A stretch of DNA of 64,000 nucleotides from Cytophagales bacterium (lineage in GTDB: Bacteria > Bacteroidota > Bacteroidia > Cytophagales > Cyclobacteriaceae): assembly GCA_020403045.1 (NCBI GenBank), contig JADBYK010000030.1, forward strand, positions 18,702 through 82,701, read 5' to 3'. The translations under genes were made by a program, and so were the position numbers. Under the pieces are notes generated by a model, which saw only the letters and a program-made list of their open reading frames with translations, ran no database searches and was not told where the DNA came from. The first letter of the stretch is position 1; each line of letters begins with the position of its first letter. Shown here one piece after another: positions 18,533-29,391 of this stretch.

Positions 18533-20770
18533 ATGAAACATCTTTTACTATTTCTCCTCTTCGCTGCCTCACTGACCGCCTTCGCTCAAGAACAAAGACC
18601 AGAACCCCCCAAATGGCAAGGTAAATTTGAGCAACTCGATCAAATACTCCCTACTCCGAATGAATATCGCTCAGGATCGGGTTCACCGGGGCCTAAATAT
18701 TGGCAGCAACAAGCAGACTATGATATGGCTGTGGAATTAAACGATCTGAACCAGAGCATTAGCGGAAAGGAAACCATTACCTATACTAATAACTCGCCCG
18801 ATGTGCTGAAATACCTGTGGGTTCAACTCGATCAAAACATATTGGACAAAGAAAGCAATACAGCAAAAACACAAACAAATGCTATTCGTGATTCTTCGTC
18901 TGCTAAATCGATGGCGAGCCAGTTTAACCTTTACGACTATGAGGGTGGATACAAAGTGAAATCGGTGACGGACGTAAATGGCAAGGCGTTGTCGCATACG
19001 ATCAATAAAACCATGATGCGGGTAGATCTGCCTACGCCATTGAAGTCAGGTGACAAGGTTTCTTTTAAAGTAGAGTGGTCCTTCAATGTAAACGACCGCA
19101 ATTTATATGGCGGAAGAAGTGGATTGGAATTTTTCCCGGAAGATGGCAACTATGTTTACACCATTGCCCAGTTTTTCCCTCGCATGTGTGTTTATGACGA
19201 CTTGGTCGGTTGGCAGAATAAACAATTCCTTGGAAGAAGTGAGTTTACATTACCCTTCGGAAATTACAAGGTGAGCATTACTGTCCCTGCCGATCATATT
19301 GTGGGTGCAACAGGATCATTGGTTAATCCGCAGCAAGTGCTAACGAAAACAGAAATCGAACGTTTTGAAAAGTCAAAATCCACTTACGATAAGCCGGTCA
19401 TCATTGTCACGCAGGCGGAAGCCACTGCGAAAGAGAAGACAAAATCTTCTGAGAAAAGAACCTGGCAGTTTGAAGCAACAAATGTTCGCGACTTTGCCTT
19501 TGCATCATCACGTAAATTTATTTGGGATGCAATGGCCGTCAAAATCGGAGATAAAACTCCGTTGGCCATGTCCTACTACCCAAAGGAGGGTAACCCGCTT
19601 TGGGAAAAGGAATCTACTATCGCAGTAAAGAACACATTAGAAATCTATTCAAAGTACACGATCGACTATCCTTATCCACATGCCACGTCTGTTCATGCTG
19701 CTTCGATAGGCATGGAGTACCCAATGATCTGCTTCAATTTTGGAAGGCCAAAGAAAGACGGAACCTATGATGACGCAACACTGCGAAGAATGTTAGGTGT
19801 AGTTATCCACGAAGTGGGTCATAATTTCTTCCCTATGATTATCAACAGTGATGAACGTCAAACTACCTGGATGGACGAAGGCATTGACAGTTTTGTGCAG
19901 CTGCTAACCGAACTAGAACGGTACCCAACTTTGGATTGGAGCCGCGGCAGGCCGTCAGGCATTGTTCCGTATATGAAAGGCGATAAGAGTATTATGAGGC
20001 CACTGATGACTGGTGGAGAGCAGGTTGTTCAAGCAGGCTCTGAGCAATATGCCAAAGCTGCTACGGCACTATTTATTCTTCGCGAGACAGTTATGGGGAA
20101 GGAACTTTTTGACAAGTCATTTAAAGAATATGCGCAACGCTGGGCTTTTAAGCATCCAAAGCCATCTGATTTTTTCAGAACGATGGAAGATGCATCAGCC
20201 GTTGACTTGGATTGGTTTTGGAAGGGCTGGTTCTATACCACAGATAATGTAGATATGTCTTTGGATAATGTGAAATGGTATAAGGTTCGCAACGAGAAAA
20301 TGAACCTTGAAAACAAAGAGAAAAAAGTTGCCAAAGGTGATCTTCCTAAGGAGGGTGATGCGAATAAAAAACCAGACGACTTTAGCAATGGCCCAGAATA
20401 TTTTACGGTGATCCCTACAGATAATCGTTTTTACGGAGAGTTTGCTAATCGTATAGATGATAAAGCGGTGATGGCAAAAATGGAAAACAAAAATTTCTAT
20501 GAGATTACACTCACGAACAAAGGCGGTTTGGTAATGCCCGTAATCATTGAGTGGACATTTAAAGATGGCAGCAAGGAAATTGAGCGCTTGCCAGCCGAGA
20601 TATGGAGGATAAACGAAACCAAAGTGACCAAAGTGTTCTCTAAAGAAAAAGAAGTGGTTAGCGTTGTGTTAGATCCAGAAAAAGAAACTGCCGACATTAT
20701 GATTGAAGACAACGTGTTTCCGAAAGTAGCACAGCCAAGCAAGTTTGATGAGTTGAAAAAGAAGAAGTAA
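18533..20770 (+). CDS. M1 family metallopeptidase (paralog 1)
   Basis: HEVGHNFFPMIINSDERQTTWMDEGIDSF zinc-binding region; signal peptide. Confidence 0.93.
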   Translation: MKHLLLFLLFAASLTAFAQEQRPEPPKWQGKFEQLDQILPTPNEYRSGSGSPGPKYWQQQADYDMAVELNDLNQSISGKETITYTNNSPDVLKYLWVQLDQNILDKESNTAKTQTNAIRDSSSAKSMASQFNLYDYEGGYKVKSVTDVNGKALSHTINKTMMRVDLPTPLKSGDKVSFKVEWSFNVNDRNLYGGRSGLEFFPEDGNYVYTIAQFFPRMCVYDDLVGWQNKQFLGRSEFTLPFGNYKVSITVPADHIVGATGSLVNPQQVLTKTEIERFEKSKSTYDKPVIIVTQAEATAKEKTKSSEKRTWQFEATNVRDFAFASSRKFIWDAMAVKIGDKTPLAMSYYPKEGNPLWEKESTIAVKNTLEIYSKYTIDYPYPHATSVHAASIGMEYPMICFNFGRPKKDGTYDDATLRRMLGVVIHEVGHNFFPMIINSDERQTTWMDEGIDSFVQLLTELERYPTLDWSRGRPSGIVPYMKGDKSIMRPLMTGGEQVVQAGSEQYAKAATALFILRETVMGKELFDKSFKEYAQRWAFKHPKPSDFFRTMEDASAVDLDWFWKGWFYTTDNVDMSLDNVKWYKVRNEKMNLENKEKKVAKGDLPKEGDANKKPDDFSNGPEYFTVIPTDNRFYGEFANRIDDKAVMAKMENKNFYEITLTNKGGLVMPVIIEWTFKDGSKEIERLPAEIWRINETKVTKVFSKEKEVVSVVLDPEKETADIMIEDNVFPKVAQPSKFDELKKKK

Positions 20771-20790
20771 TTTCTGTTTTCGTTTTATAC

Positions 20791-20825
20791 AGTAGGGCTG
20801 TCTTTCGAGGCAGCCCTACTTTTTA
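20791..20825 (+). terminator. Rho-independent terminator
   Basis: AGTAGGGCTG tctttcgagg CAGCCCTACT followed by a T run. Confidence 0.85.
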
Positions 20826-20843
20826 TAATAAGCCCTTTCAAAT

Positions 20844-21491
20844 CTATTTGGCGTTTGCTTCTTCTGCCGAGCTATTGTATCCAAATATAAGGCGGCTCTG
20901 GTCGTTGTCTTCGATGGGGATGAATCCATACACTGAAGTTTTTGGCGGGATAGCCTTTTGGAAAATAGCTGAGTAAAAGGGTTTCTTGTATTTTTTCAAA
21001 TTCCTTTTTCGCAACGCCAAATCAGCGGCTCCAAGAATTAACGATTCTTCCAGACCATTGGTAACCGCAGTTGGAATGGGCATCAGTTTTTTTGATTCGA
21101 TCTCTTCCTTTCTATAGGTTAATTTGAAATCTCTTAGGCTATAAAAGACGAAATCTCTTCCGCTGCCTTTTTCCCAATCTAATCGAACAGTGGGATTCAC
21201 TAAATGGATTTCAGTTCCGTTGCCTTTCTTTATTTGGAGCAGCGGTTGTCGTAAAATAATATCTTCGTTAGTTTCGTTCTCTATTTTCACGGCAATGAGC
21301 TTCAGTTTTTTATTCGAAGATTTGATTCCAAATCGTTCGGACGGAAGGTATTGAATCGTGACGCCCTTCAGAAGCAGTTGACGCTCCTCGCCATCATAAC
21401 TCAATTTTTCCGGTGACACAAACAGGGCTTGTGATTTGCAACTTGCAAGGATGATAGCTAAAACTAGTGGGTAGTAGGTTTGGTTTTTCAT
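20844..21491 (-). CDS. Lipoprotein, hypothetical
   Basis: Signal with lipobox-like ILASC; no family recognised. Confidence 0.7.
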   Translation of the reverse strand: MKNQTYYPLVLAIILASCKSQALFVSPEKLSYDGEERQLLLKGVTIQYLPSERFGIKSSNKKLKLIAVKIENETNEDIILRQPLLQIKKGNGTEIHLVNPTVRLDWEKGSGRDFVFYSLRDFKLTYRKEEIESKKLMPIPTAVTNGLEESLILGAADLALRKRNLKKYKKPFYSAIFQKAIPPKTSVYGFIPIEDNDQSRLIFGYNSSAEEANAK

Positions 21492-21497
21492 GATGGT

Positions 21498-23114
21498 TTA
21501 ATTTGTCCACGGAACTAATTTAGAACGATAGAAATTAATCTTCATTGCTTTGAATCTTCGTTCCTGTTTGCCAAGCCGCACTCTGTACTCTTCCCAACTT
21601 CTACCTTTTTCTTGTGACCACCCAATTTCTGCGTAACCAGGCAAGCGTGGGAATAGCAAATATTCGACCTCATCCATGTTGGAAATTGTTTCAGACCAAA
21701 GCGGGGCCTCAATCCCAATGATATTTTCTCTGGAAATCCCATCTATGTAAGTAGCGGGATTCCAACTATAGGCGCTATCTACCTCTATGAAGGCGGCCCA
21801 ATGAAGGCCAAATGAAGAAGTAGAATCATAACTCATGTCCAAATAGGCTTTTTCCGCTGGAGACATCAATAGTTTACCGCCCTTTTCAACGGCCATTAAC
21901 GCATAGTTTGGTGAGTGCCAAAACTGTGCAATAGAAGCTGTATCAATGCCGGCTTGAGCAATCTCTTCCCAACCCATCATTATCTTTTTATTAGCTTTTA
22001 CAATTTGGCGAAAACGATCTATGAATTGAATATAATCCTCCTTCTTGGTCACTTGAGCTTCGTCACCACCAATATGAAAGTAAGGGCCTGGTGTAATCGC
22101 GGAGATCTCTCGGATCACATCTTCCACAAATCGAAAAGTTGCTTTTTTCTCAAGGCGAAGAGTGCTCCAACCTACCTCAATCCCTGTGTAGAGTTCTGTC
22201 GGTTTTGATTTTCCATCTAAGATTGTATTGGAGTTTACAGCATTTGTTATTCTGCCTTCTACCGGAACGATGGTTCCCCCATTTAATTCGCCATATGAAG
22301 CCAGAGCAGAATTAATGTGACCGGGCATATCAATTTCAGGAACAATCGTGATGTATCGCTCTTGTGCGTACTTAATGATTTCCTTGTATTGTTCTTGTGT
22401 GTAATAGCCACCCTCGCCTCCACCCACTTCTGTTTTACCTCCGTGCAACGTTAAATTTGGCCATGATTTTATCTCGATTCGCCAGCCCTGATCATCCGAC
22501 AAATGCAGGTGCAAATAGTTAATTTTATAGAGTGAGATCAGATCAATAAATCGTTTTACCTCACTTACCGAAAAAAAATGACGCGCAATATCGAGCATAG
22601 CGCCCCGATAGGAATAACCCGGAAAATCCCGAATTACACCGGCAGGTATTCGCCAAGAGATATCCTGACGGGAGGGCAACTCGATGCTGGCCGGTAACAG
22701 CTGTCGGATTGTCTGTATTGCTCTAAAGGCGCCTTGTGCAGTATTGGCCGAAACAGTTAGAAGCTTTTCGGTTATGTTCAGGTGATAACCTTCGGTGGCA
22801 AGTTCAGGATCATTCACCGAAGTGAGACGAATGCCCGGCAATGTTGGTTGCTGTGCGACCAGAATGTTCATGGCAAATCCGGTAGAGGGCCTGATTTTTT
22901 CAGCTAGTGCTTCTGCTACTGTAAGCCATTCTGGCGTAGCGCTATCAACATAAATGATCGAGTTCTTAGTCAGCTCAAAGACGCCTCTACCCGATTCGAC
23001 ATAGACGGGTTGCGGAATAATGGGCACTGCGCTCAATTCTGAATACTCATGTTTATTGCCACAAGAGAAGAGAAATAAAGTAAAGAAGATGAGGGTAGAA
23101 ATACGCTGGTGCAT
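21498..23114 (-). CDS. Beta-N-acetylhexosaminidase (GH20) lipoprotein
   Basis: YRGAMLDIARHFF, LHLSDDQGWRIEIKSWPNLT, PEIDMPGHINSALASY, FHIGGDEAQVTKK motifs; start moved to MHQRIST. Confidence 0.93.
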   Translation of the reverse strand: MHQRISTLIFFTLFLFSCGNKHEYSELSAVPIIPQPVYVESGRGVFELTKNSIIYVDSATPEWLTVAEALAEKIRPSTGFAMNILVAQQPTLPGIRLTSVNDPELATEGYHLNITEKLLTVSANTAQGAFRAIQTIRQLLPASIELPSRQDISWRIPAGVIRDFPGYSYRGAMLDIARHFFSVSEVKRFIDLISLYKINYLHLHLSDDQGWRIEIKSWPNLTLHGGKTEVGGGEGGYYTQEQYKEIIKYAQERYITIVPEIDMPGHINSALASYGELNGGTIVPVEGRITNAVNSNTILDGKSKPTELYTGIEVGWSTLRLEKKATFRFVEDVIREISAITPGPYFHIGGDEAQVTKKEDYIQFIDRFRQIVKANKKIMMGWEEIAQAGIDTASIAQFWHSPNYALMAVEKGGKLLMSPAEKAYLDMSYDSTSSFGLHWAAFIEVDSAYSWNPATYIDGISRENIIGIEAPLWSETISNMDEVEYLLFPRLPGYAEIGWSQEKGRSWEEYRVRLGKQERRFKAMKINFYRSKLVPWTN

Positions 23115-23178
23115 AAAGGAATAGTAATCAACTTTAAAAATAATAATTATTCGGGAGGCTCTTGTATCTTGGCACACA

Positions 23179-24003
23179 ATGGCTTTACGGGAAAACAATT
23201 TGCAAGAAACACCTAAACAAACCAACAAGAAATTGCCTTGGGTACTGTTTGGAATTGCAGCCGCTTACGGAATAATTGTTTTGCTGTTAGGCACCGCCTG
23301 GTATGCCGACCAAATGGTGCAGCCGTTTCATTTTTTTAACGACCTGCCGGAATGGAAGCAATTGGACAAATTCGCCCATGCGCTTTGGGCATTTCATGTG
23401 TGTGCCATTTCTTCTAGGCTGTTGAGATGGGGAGGGCTGGATCAGCATCTAACAGTCGGTGTGATAACTGGGTTCTTAATCGTGTCTTCTATAGAGATAT
23501 TAGATGGTTTTTCTGTAGGCTACGGGGCTTCGATTTTTGATTTGCTTGCCAATGCGCTAGGCGCTTTGTTATTTCTGGTACAAACAAAGTACTGGAACCG
23601 CATTGCAATTTTCCCAAAGTTCTCTTTTCATTTTACTTCTTTTGCGATACTGCGACCTGGCTTATTGGGTGAAGGTTTTTTTCAAGAAATTTTGAAGGAT
23701 TATAACGGCCAGACGTTTTGGTACACTTGGTCTCCTCAAAGAAAATGGTGGCCCTCCTTCCTTTCGATTGCTATTGGAATAGGGGCAGAAGGCATGATCT
23801 ATGGACGAGATGCTGAGAATGCAGCACACAATCTTTCACCGTATCGAAAATTTTTTCTCTCCCTGGATTTGAACCCGAATTATTTCAATCCTTCGAGCCG
23901 ATGGCTTAAGAGTGTTGTCTATTTACTCACTATGTTTAAATGCCCTGCTCCAGCCATTGAAATCTCTGCGCACGGTATTCGATTTCATTGGCTTTATTTC
24001 TAG
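23179..24003 (+). CDS. DUF2279-like predicted membrane/periplasmic protein
   Basis: FNDLPEWKQLDKFAHALWAFHVC, GYGASIFDLLANALGAL. Confidence 0.7.
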   Translation: MALRENNLQETPKQTNKKLPWVLFGIAAAYGIIVLLLGTAWYADQMVQPFHFFNDLPEWKQLDKFAHALWAFHVCAISSRLLRWGGLDQHLTVGVITGFLIVSSIEILDGFSVGYGASIFDLLANALGALLFLVQTKYWNRIAIFPKFSFHFTSFAILRPGLLGEGFFQEILKDYNGQTFWYTWSPQRKWWPSFLSIAIGIGAEGMIYGRDAENAAHNLSPYRKFFLSLDLNPNYFNPSSRWLKSVVYLLTMFKCPAPAIEISAHGIRFHWLYF

Positions 24004-24106
24004 TAGATATTGGTTATGCACGTTTTTTTGAGATTTCGGCCTACATAAAAACCATTCGGCATTCTAACAACTTTGGTTACTTTTGAGGCCTTTAAAAACC
24101 ACATCC

Positions 24107-26332
24107 ATGAAGCAGTTAATCGTTTTCGTATTTGTCATTTTTGCAGTCCCCACCTTTGCCCAACAAAAATGGCAAGGCAAGTTTGAGCAGCTTGACCAAG
24201 TTTTACCTACACCAAACAGCTATCGTTCTGCTTCTGGTGCGCCAGGTGTTAATTATTGGCAGCAACGTGCAGACTATGATATCGATGTGGAGTTGAATGA
24301 TGAGACTCAAGTGGTAACAGGGAAAGAAACGATTACCTATTTTAATAACGCTCCGGAAACCATGAAATATTTATGGTTGCAATTGGATCAAAATAATTTG
24401 TCTAAAGGCAATATGACGGATAAGTCGGCCACTAATCGTGTGCGCGATTCAATTCCCGCCAAATTTTTTCCCTTGGCAGGAGATACCTACGGCTATGAAG
24501 GTGGCTTTAAAATCAAGTCGGTGAAAGACGCTATCACAAGCAAAGACCTTCCTTTTATCATTAATAATACCATGTTGAGGGTAGATCTGCCAACCCCCAT
24601 GAAAACAGGGGATAAATATAGTTTTAGGATAGAATGGAGCTTTACCGAAAAAGATCGTGTCAAGTTTAGCGAGCGTGGAGGTTATGAGTATTTTCCAGAG
24701 GATGGGAATTATCTGTATACCGAGGCACAGTGGTTTCCACGCATGTGCGTGTTTGATGACTACGAAGGGTGGCAAAATAAACAGTTTCTGGGTCAGGGCG
24801 AGTTCACATTGACGTTTGGAAACTACAGGGTGCGTATCACTGTTCCCTCCGATCATATTGTGGGTGCCACCGGCATGCTGCAGAACCCTAAGGCGGTATT
24901 GAGCAAGGAACAAATTGAGAGATTTGAAACAGCAAAAAAAACCTTTGACAAACCTGTATTTATTGTAACAGAAGAAGAAGCTAAAAAAAGAGAAAAAGAG
25001 CGCTCGAAGAAAAAAAGCACCTGGGAGTTTTATGCGGAAAATGTGAGAGACTTCGCATTTGTTTCTTCGCGTAAATTCATTTGGGATGCAATGGCGGTTA
25101 AGTTAAACGACAAGACGCCACTCGCACAGTCACTTTACCCCAAAGAAGGGAATCCACTCTGGGCTAAGGAATCTACCCTGGCGATTAAAAATACGCTGGA
25201 GGTTTATTCCGCCCGTACCTTTGATTATCCTTACCCTACTGCCTACTCAGTCCACACCGCCAATCAGGGTATGGAGTATCCCATGATTTGCTTTAATGGG
25301 GGAAGGCCGAAGCCGGATGGAACTTATTCGCACCGAACGTACGAAGGGTTGATAGGCGTCATTGTTCACGAGGTTGGTCATAATTTCTTTCCGATGATTG
25401 TCAATTCAGACGAACGTCAATGGAGTTGGATGGATGAAGGATTGAATACTTTTTTAGAACGAGAAACAACAAGGGAGCGTTATCCAACAGTAGACGTGTC
25501 GTGGGGTTCTCCAAAAGGAATGGCTAACTATATGAAGGGCGATAAAAACATGATGCGCCCTATTATGTGGGATTCGGATAACATCCCCCGCGGTGACTTT
25601 GGCCCCAACGCATATGGAAAACCCTCTGCTGCGTTAACCTTGTTGAGAGAAACGGTAATGGGGCCGGAGTTATTCGACAAAGCATTCAAAGAGTACGCGC
25701 AGCGATGGGCATTTAAACATCCCAAGCCTGCTGATTTCTTCCGAACGATGGAAGATGCATCGGCAGTGGATTTGGATTGGTTTTGGAGAGGTTGGTTCTA
25801 CACGGTAGATAATGTAGATGTTGAGTTGGATGAAGTGAAATGGTTTAAAGTGAAATCAGAACAGAAGGATCTTGAGAATAAAACAGTGAAAACGAAATCG
25901 GGTGACCTTGCTGCAGAGGCGAAAACAAAGGAGAAAGCGACTGATTTTAGTGCCGGCCCTCAAGAGATCACCCTTGTTAACACAGATGATCGTGCTTATG
26001 GAGAGTTTAAAAATAAAATCAGTGATGGGGATGTCAGAAAAAAACTGACCGACAAGAATTTGTATGAGATTACACTAAAAAACAAAGGAGGCTTGGTAAC
26101 ACCGATAGTCATTGAATGGACATACAAAGACGGTTCGAAGGAGACAGAAACTATTCCTGCTGAAATATGGCGAATCAATGAAAGTGAAGTGAAAAAAACA
26201 TTTTTGAAAGAGAGGGAAGTGACGAATGTGATCATCGATCCAACAGGATCAACGGCTGATGTCAATTTAAGTGATAATGTGTTTCCTAAGAAACCAACAG
26301 AGACAAAGTTTGATCAGTTGAAGAAAAACTAG
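24107..26332 (+). CDS. M1 family metallopeptidase (paralog 2)
   Basis: HEVGHNFFPMIVNSDERQWSWMDEGLNTF; collinear similarity to 18533..20770 over the full length. Confidence 0.93.
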   Translation: MKQLIVFVFVIFAVPTFAQQKWQGKFEQLDQVLPTPNSYRSASGAPGVNYWQQRADYDIDVELNDETQVVTGKETITYFNNAPETMKYLWLQLDQNNLSKGNMTDKSATNRVRDSIPAKFFPLAGDTYGYEGGFKIKSVKDAITSKDLPFIINNTMLRVDLPTPMKTGDKYSFRIEWSFTEKDRVKFSERGGYEYFPEDGNYLYTEAQWFPRMCVFDDYEGWQNKQFLGQGEFTLTFGNYRVRITVPSDHIVGATGMLQNPKAVLSKEQIERFETAKKTFDKPVFIVTEEEAKKREKERSKKKSTWEFYAENVRDFAFVSSRKFIWDAMAVKLNDKTPLAQSLYPKEGNPLWAKESTLAIKNTLEVYSARTFDYPYPTAYSVHTANQGMEYPMICFNGGRPKPDGTYSHRTYEGLIGVIVHEVGHNFFPMIVNSDERQWSWMDEGLNTFLERETTRERYPTVDVSWGSPKGMANYMKGDKNMMRPIMWDSDNIPRGDFGPNAYGKPSAALTLLRETVMGPELFDKAFKEYAQRWAFKHPKPADFFRTMEDASAVDLDWFWRGWFYTVDNVDVELDEVKWFKVKSEQKDLENKTVKTKSGDLAAEAKTKEKATDFSAGPQEITLVNTDDRAYGEFKNKISDGDVRKKLTDKNLYEITLKNKGGLVTPIVIEWTYKDGSKETETIPAEIWRINESEVKKTFLKEREVTNVIIDPTGSTADVNLSDNVFPKKPTETKFDQLKKN

Positions 26333-26337
26333 TTGAA

Positions 26338-26422
26338 GTACGAAGTACGATTTACGAAGCACGAGATGATTATCCTACCGCATTCGAAAATCGTACTTTG
26401 TGCCTCGAAAATCGTACGTAAA
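26338..26422. repeat. Palindromic TACGAAGTACGA-type intergenic repeat upstream of purK
   Basis: tacgaagtacgatttacgaagcacgag paired with cattcgaaaatcgtactttgtgcctcgaaaatcgtacgta. Confidence 0.7.
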
Positions 26423-26424
26423 AA

Positions 26425-27558
26425 ATGCCTGAATCTATAAACCAACGCATCGGCATTCTAGGTGGCGGCCAACTGGGGCGCATGCTTATCCAATCGGGAA
26501 TTGATTTAAATATCAATTTTTCCGTACTCGACCCAGATGCCACAGCACCCTGCAATACTATTTCAGATTTTACGCAGGGCAAGCTGTCAGATTATCAAAC
26601 GGTGATTGACTTTGGAAGTGCGTGCGACCTAATTACCATCGAGATTGAAAATGTAAACGTAGAGGCTCTCAAGGAATTGGTAAAACAAGGCAAAAACGTG
26701 TTTCCGCAGCCGGAAGTGATTGAGTTGATTCAAGATAAACGGACACAAAAGGAGTTTTATAAGGCAAATGGAATTCCCACCGCAGCCTTTGTCCTTACCT
26801 CTAATAGGCAAGAAGTGATAGACAACAAAGCATTCTTGCCTGCTGTAAACAAACTTGGGAGAGAAGGTTACGATGGAAGAGGCGTCCAATTATTGCGAAC
26901 AGAAGCCGACCTGGCGAGGGCGTTTGATGATCCTGGCCTTCTCGAAAAACTGATTGATTTTGACAAAGAAATTGCGGTTATAGTTGCGCGAAGCGAAAGT
27001 GGCGAAGTGGTAAGCTATCCTGCCGTAGAAATGGTCTTTCACCCCACAGCAAATCTGGTGGAATACCTCTTCTCTCCAGCCGCCATTACTTCTCAAATTG
27101 CAGCCGAGGCAGACTCTATTGCCAGATTGATTATTGAAAAATTGGGTATGATTGGGCTTTTAGCTGTGGAGATGTTTGTGACAAAAGAGGGAGAAGTATT
27201 AGTTAATGAAGTAGCACCCAGGCCTCATAATAGCGGACATCAAACAATTGAAGCGAATGCGACCTCGCAATATGAACAACATCTCCGGGCTATTCTAAAC
27301 TTCCCCTTAGGAAGTACTGATGCCTATCTGCCTAGTGCGATGGTCAACCTATTGGGAGAAGAGGGATATTCAGGAGAAGCAAAATACGTTGGTTTAGAAG
27401 AGGTTCTTGGCGTATCGGGCACGCATGTTCATCTTTATGGTAAAAGAATGACAAAGTCATTTCGTAAGATGGGTCACGTAACCATAGTGGACGAAGACAT
27501 TGAAAGTTTAAAAAAGAAAGCCAACTTTGTTAAACAAACTCTAAAAGTTGTAGCATGA
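26425..27558 (+). CDS. purK: 5-(carboxyamino)imidazole ribonucleotide synthase
   Basis: IGILGGGQLGRMLIQ, KLGREGYDGRGV, VNEVAPRPHNSGH motifs; followed by purE. Confidence 0.96.
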   Translation: MPESINQRIGILGGGQLGRMLIQSGIDLNINFSVLDPDATAPCNTISDFTQGKLSDYQTVIDFGSACDLITIEIENVNVEALKELVKQGKNVFPQPEVIELIQDKRTQKEFYKANGIPTAAFVLTSNRQEVIDNKAFLPAVNKLGREGYDGRGVQLLRTEADLARAFDDPGLLEKLIDFDKEIAVIVARSESGEVVSYPAVEMVFHPTANLVEYLFSPAAITSQIAAEADSIARLIIEKLGMIGLLAVEMFVTKEGEVLVNEVAPRPHNSGHQTIEANATSQYEQHLRAILNFPLGSTDAYLPSAMVNLLGEEGYSGEAKYVGLEEVLGVSGTHVHLYGKRMTKSFRKMGHVTIVDEDIESLKKKANFVKQTLKVVA

Positions 27559-28073
27559 GTAAACCGATAGTGGGAATAATCATGGGTAGTCAATCTGATT
27601 TAAGCGTCATGAAGGAAGCTGCTGACTTTTTGGAGGAGCTAGAAATCCCCTTTGAGATAACGATCGTTTCCGCTCACCGAACGCCCGAACGGATGGTATC
27701 GTATGCATCATCTGCCAAAGCGCGAGGGTTAAAAGTGATAGTAGCAGGCGCAGGTGGTGCAGCCCATTTGCCGGGTATGGTTGCCTCCCTTACTTCTTTG
27801 CCAGTTGTTGGAGTACCTATCAAATCAACAAATTCAATTGATGGCTGGGATTCTATTTTGTCTATTCTACAAATGCCAGGAGGCGTACCCGTAGCTACGG
27901 TAGCACTTAATGGAGCAAAAAATGCGGGCATATTGGCCGCACAAATTATTGGCACTAACAGCGAAGTGGTTTCGGCAAAGCTTGATATGTACAAAGAAAG
28001 TCTTCGAGATAAAGTTGAAATCCAGGTAAAAGAATGGGAGCAAAAAGGATGGAAAAATGATCAGATTAAATAG
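27555..28073 (+). CDS. purE: 5-(carboxyamino)imidazole ribonucleotide mutase
   Basis: GIIMGSQSDLSVMKEA, VSAHRTPERM, AGAGGAAHLPGM, GWDSILSILQMPGGVPVATV; 4-bp ATGA overlap with purK. Confidence 0.97.
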   Translation: MSKPIVGIIMGSQSDLSVMKEAADFLEELEIPFEITIVSAHRTPERMVSYASSAKARGLKVIVAGAGGAAHLPGMVASLTSLPVVGVPIKSTNSIDGWDSILSILQMPGGVPVATVALNGAKNAGILAAQIIGTNSEVVSAKLDMYKESLRDKVEIQVKEWEQKGWKNDQIK

Positions 28074-28131
28074 TGATAATATTCGACCTAAGATTGACAG
28101 AACTAAATTGACTAACCATTAGAAAGGTCTT

Positions 28132-29391
28132 ATGAAACCAAACGAAAAAGGCTGGCTAAAAGATTACCTTGAGTTGAGGAAGGAACTTCTTAAGGAAGTA
28201 CAACCAGGCGGAGTCAAAACAGCTCATCCCGAACAGGCATTATATAGGGTAATTCAGCCCACAGGATTAATGTATGGTCAGGCGATTCTATCGCTTGACT
28301 ATCCCAATTCCAATGATTGGAGCAACAAAGAAAGAATGAAAATTTTGTTGGCCGAAAGTCTCATTAGTAGCTCTTTTCTTTTTTACAATAGGCAAATCAA
28401 AAGTACGGAGGAACTGTCTGAGGTTATTTTGAAAACGCTTGACAGTATTGGCAATTTCTACAATACGGTTTTTCCTGAATTGGCAACACCTGCAAAAACG
28501 TTGTTTGGCAGAAGAAAAACACCGCTGGAGATAGTGGAGAGAATACTAGATAAGCGCATTGAGATTACAGAAGAGTTTAAAAATAATTTTTGGGCTCAAT
28601 TCTTTCATAATAGCCTTCTTTTTCTGGACATATTTATCTTCGGTCAATGGATTCATACCAATGCAGACCGCATCGTCTCCGATTTCTTTAAATACGAACG
28701 CGAAGAGCTTCGCTTTTCGGTAGTAAAAGTAATTGCAGCAGCGGCACATGCGAATGAGGCCGTAGAGTTTGAAGAGCGCAAACTATTGGAGTATTTTCTT
28801 CAAAGTGCCAACCTCACGGCAGATAAGAAAAAGGAAGCTGTCTCTATTTTTGAAAAGGGCATCCAGGTAGAAGAAATAAATTTGCCAACCAACAATTCAT
28901 GGATATTGAAAAAGTATTTCCTGGAAATGGCTATCCTTACTATTTGGGCTGATAAAAAGGTTGACGGAAATGAACAAGAATTTTTAAAAAGATTGTGTAC
29001 ACACCTTGCGTTCTCGGAAGATGACTTAGAGAATAGCCTGATGGCCATCGAGGGATTTGTGTTAGAACACTGGGAAAAGCTAAACTATCTGCAAAACAAA
29101 CAAGATTACGATCAGGTGAGTGAGCGCTTTATAAAGAGGCTGTCTCGCGTCACGGCCAATCATAAAATCAAACTGATAAAAGAGGTGCAGGGAAACAAAG
29201 ACTTAATCGCCCTTCTCAAAAAGGCAAAATCAAGTGAGCTAACGGAGACGGAAAAAAAAGCAATGCAAGAACAGCTAGTCGCGGTGTTGAGGACGATTCC
29301 TACGTTTATCGTGATATCTCTCCCAAAGCGTTTTTTAGCGCTTCCTGTTCTAATGAGAATTTTACCCGCAAATTTTTTCGCTGAAGTTTAA
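28132..29391 (+). CDS. Hypothetical protein with possible TerB-like helical region
   Basis: LEMAILTIWADKKVDGNEQEFLKRLCTHLAFSEDDLE resembles TerB-like repeats. Confidence 0.6.
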   Translation: MKPNEKGWLKDYLELRKELLKEVQPGGVKTAHPEQALYRVIQPTGLMYGQAILSLDYPNSNDWSNKERMKILLAESLISSSFLFYNRQIKSTEELSEVILKTLDSIGNFYNTVFPELATPAKTLFGRRKTPLEIVERILDKRIEITEEFKNNFWAQFFHNSLLFLDIFIFGQWIHTNADRIVSDFFKYEREELRFSVVKVIAAAAHANEAVEFEERKLLEYFLQSANLTADKKKEAVSIFEKGIQVEEINLPTNNSWILKKYFLEMAILTIWADKKVDGNEQEFLKRLCTHLAFSEDDLENSLMAIEGFVLEHWEKLNYLQNKQDYDQVSERFIKRLSRVTANHKIKLIKEVQGNKDLIALLKKAKSSELTETEKKAMQEQLVAVLRTIPTFIVISLPKRFLALPVLMRILPANFFAEV

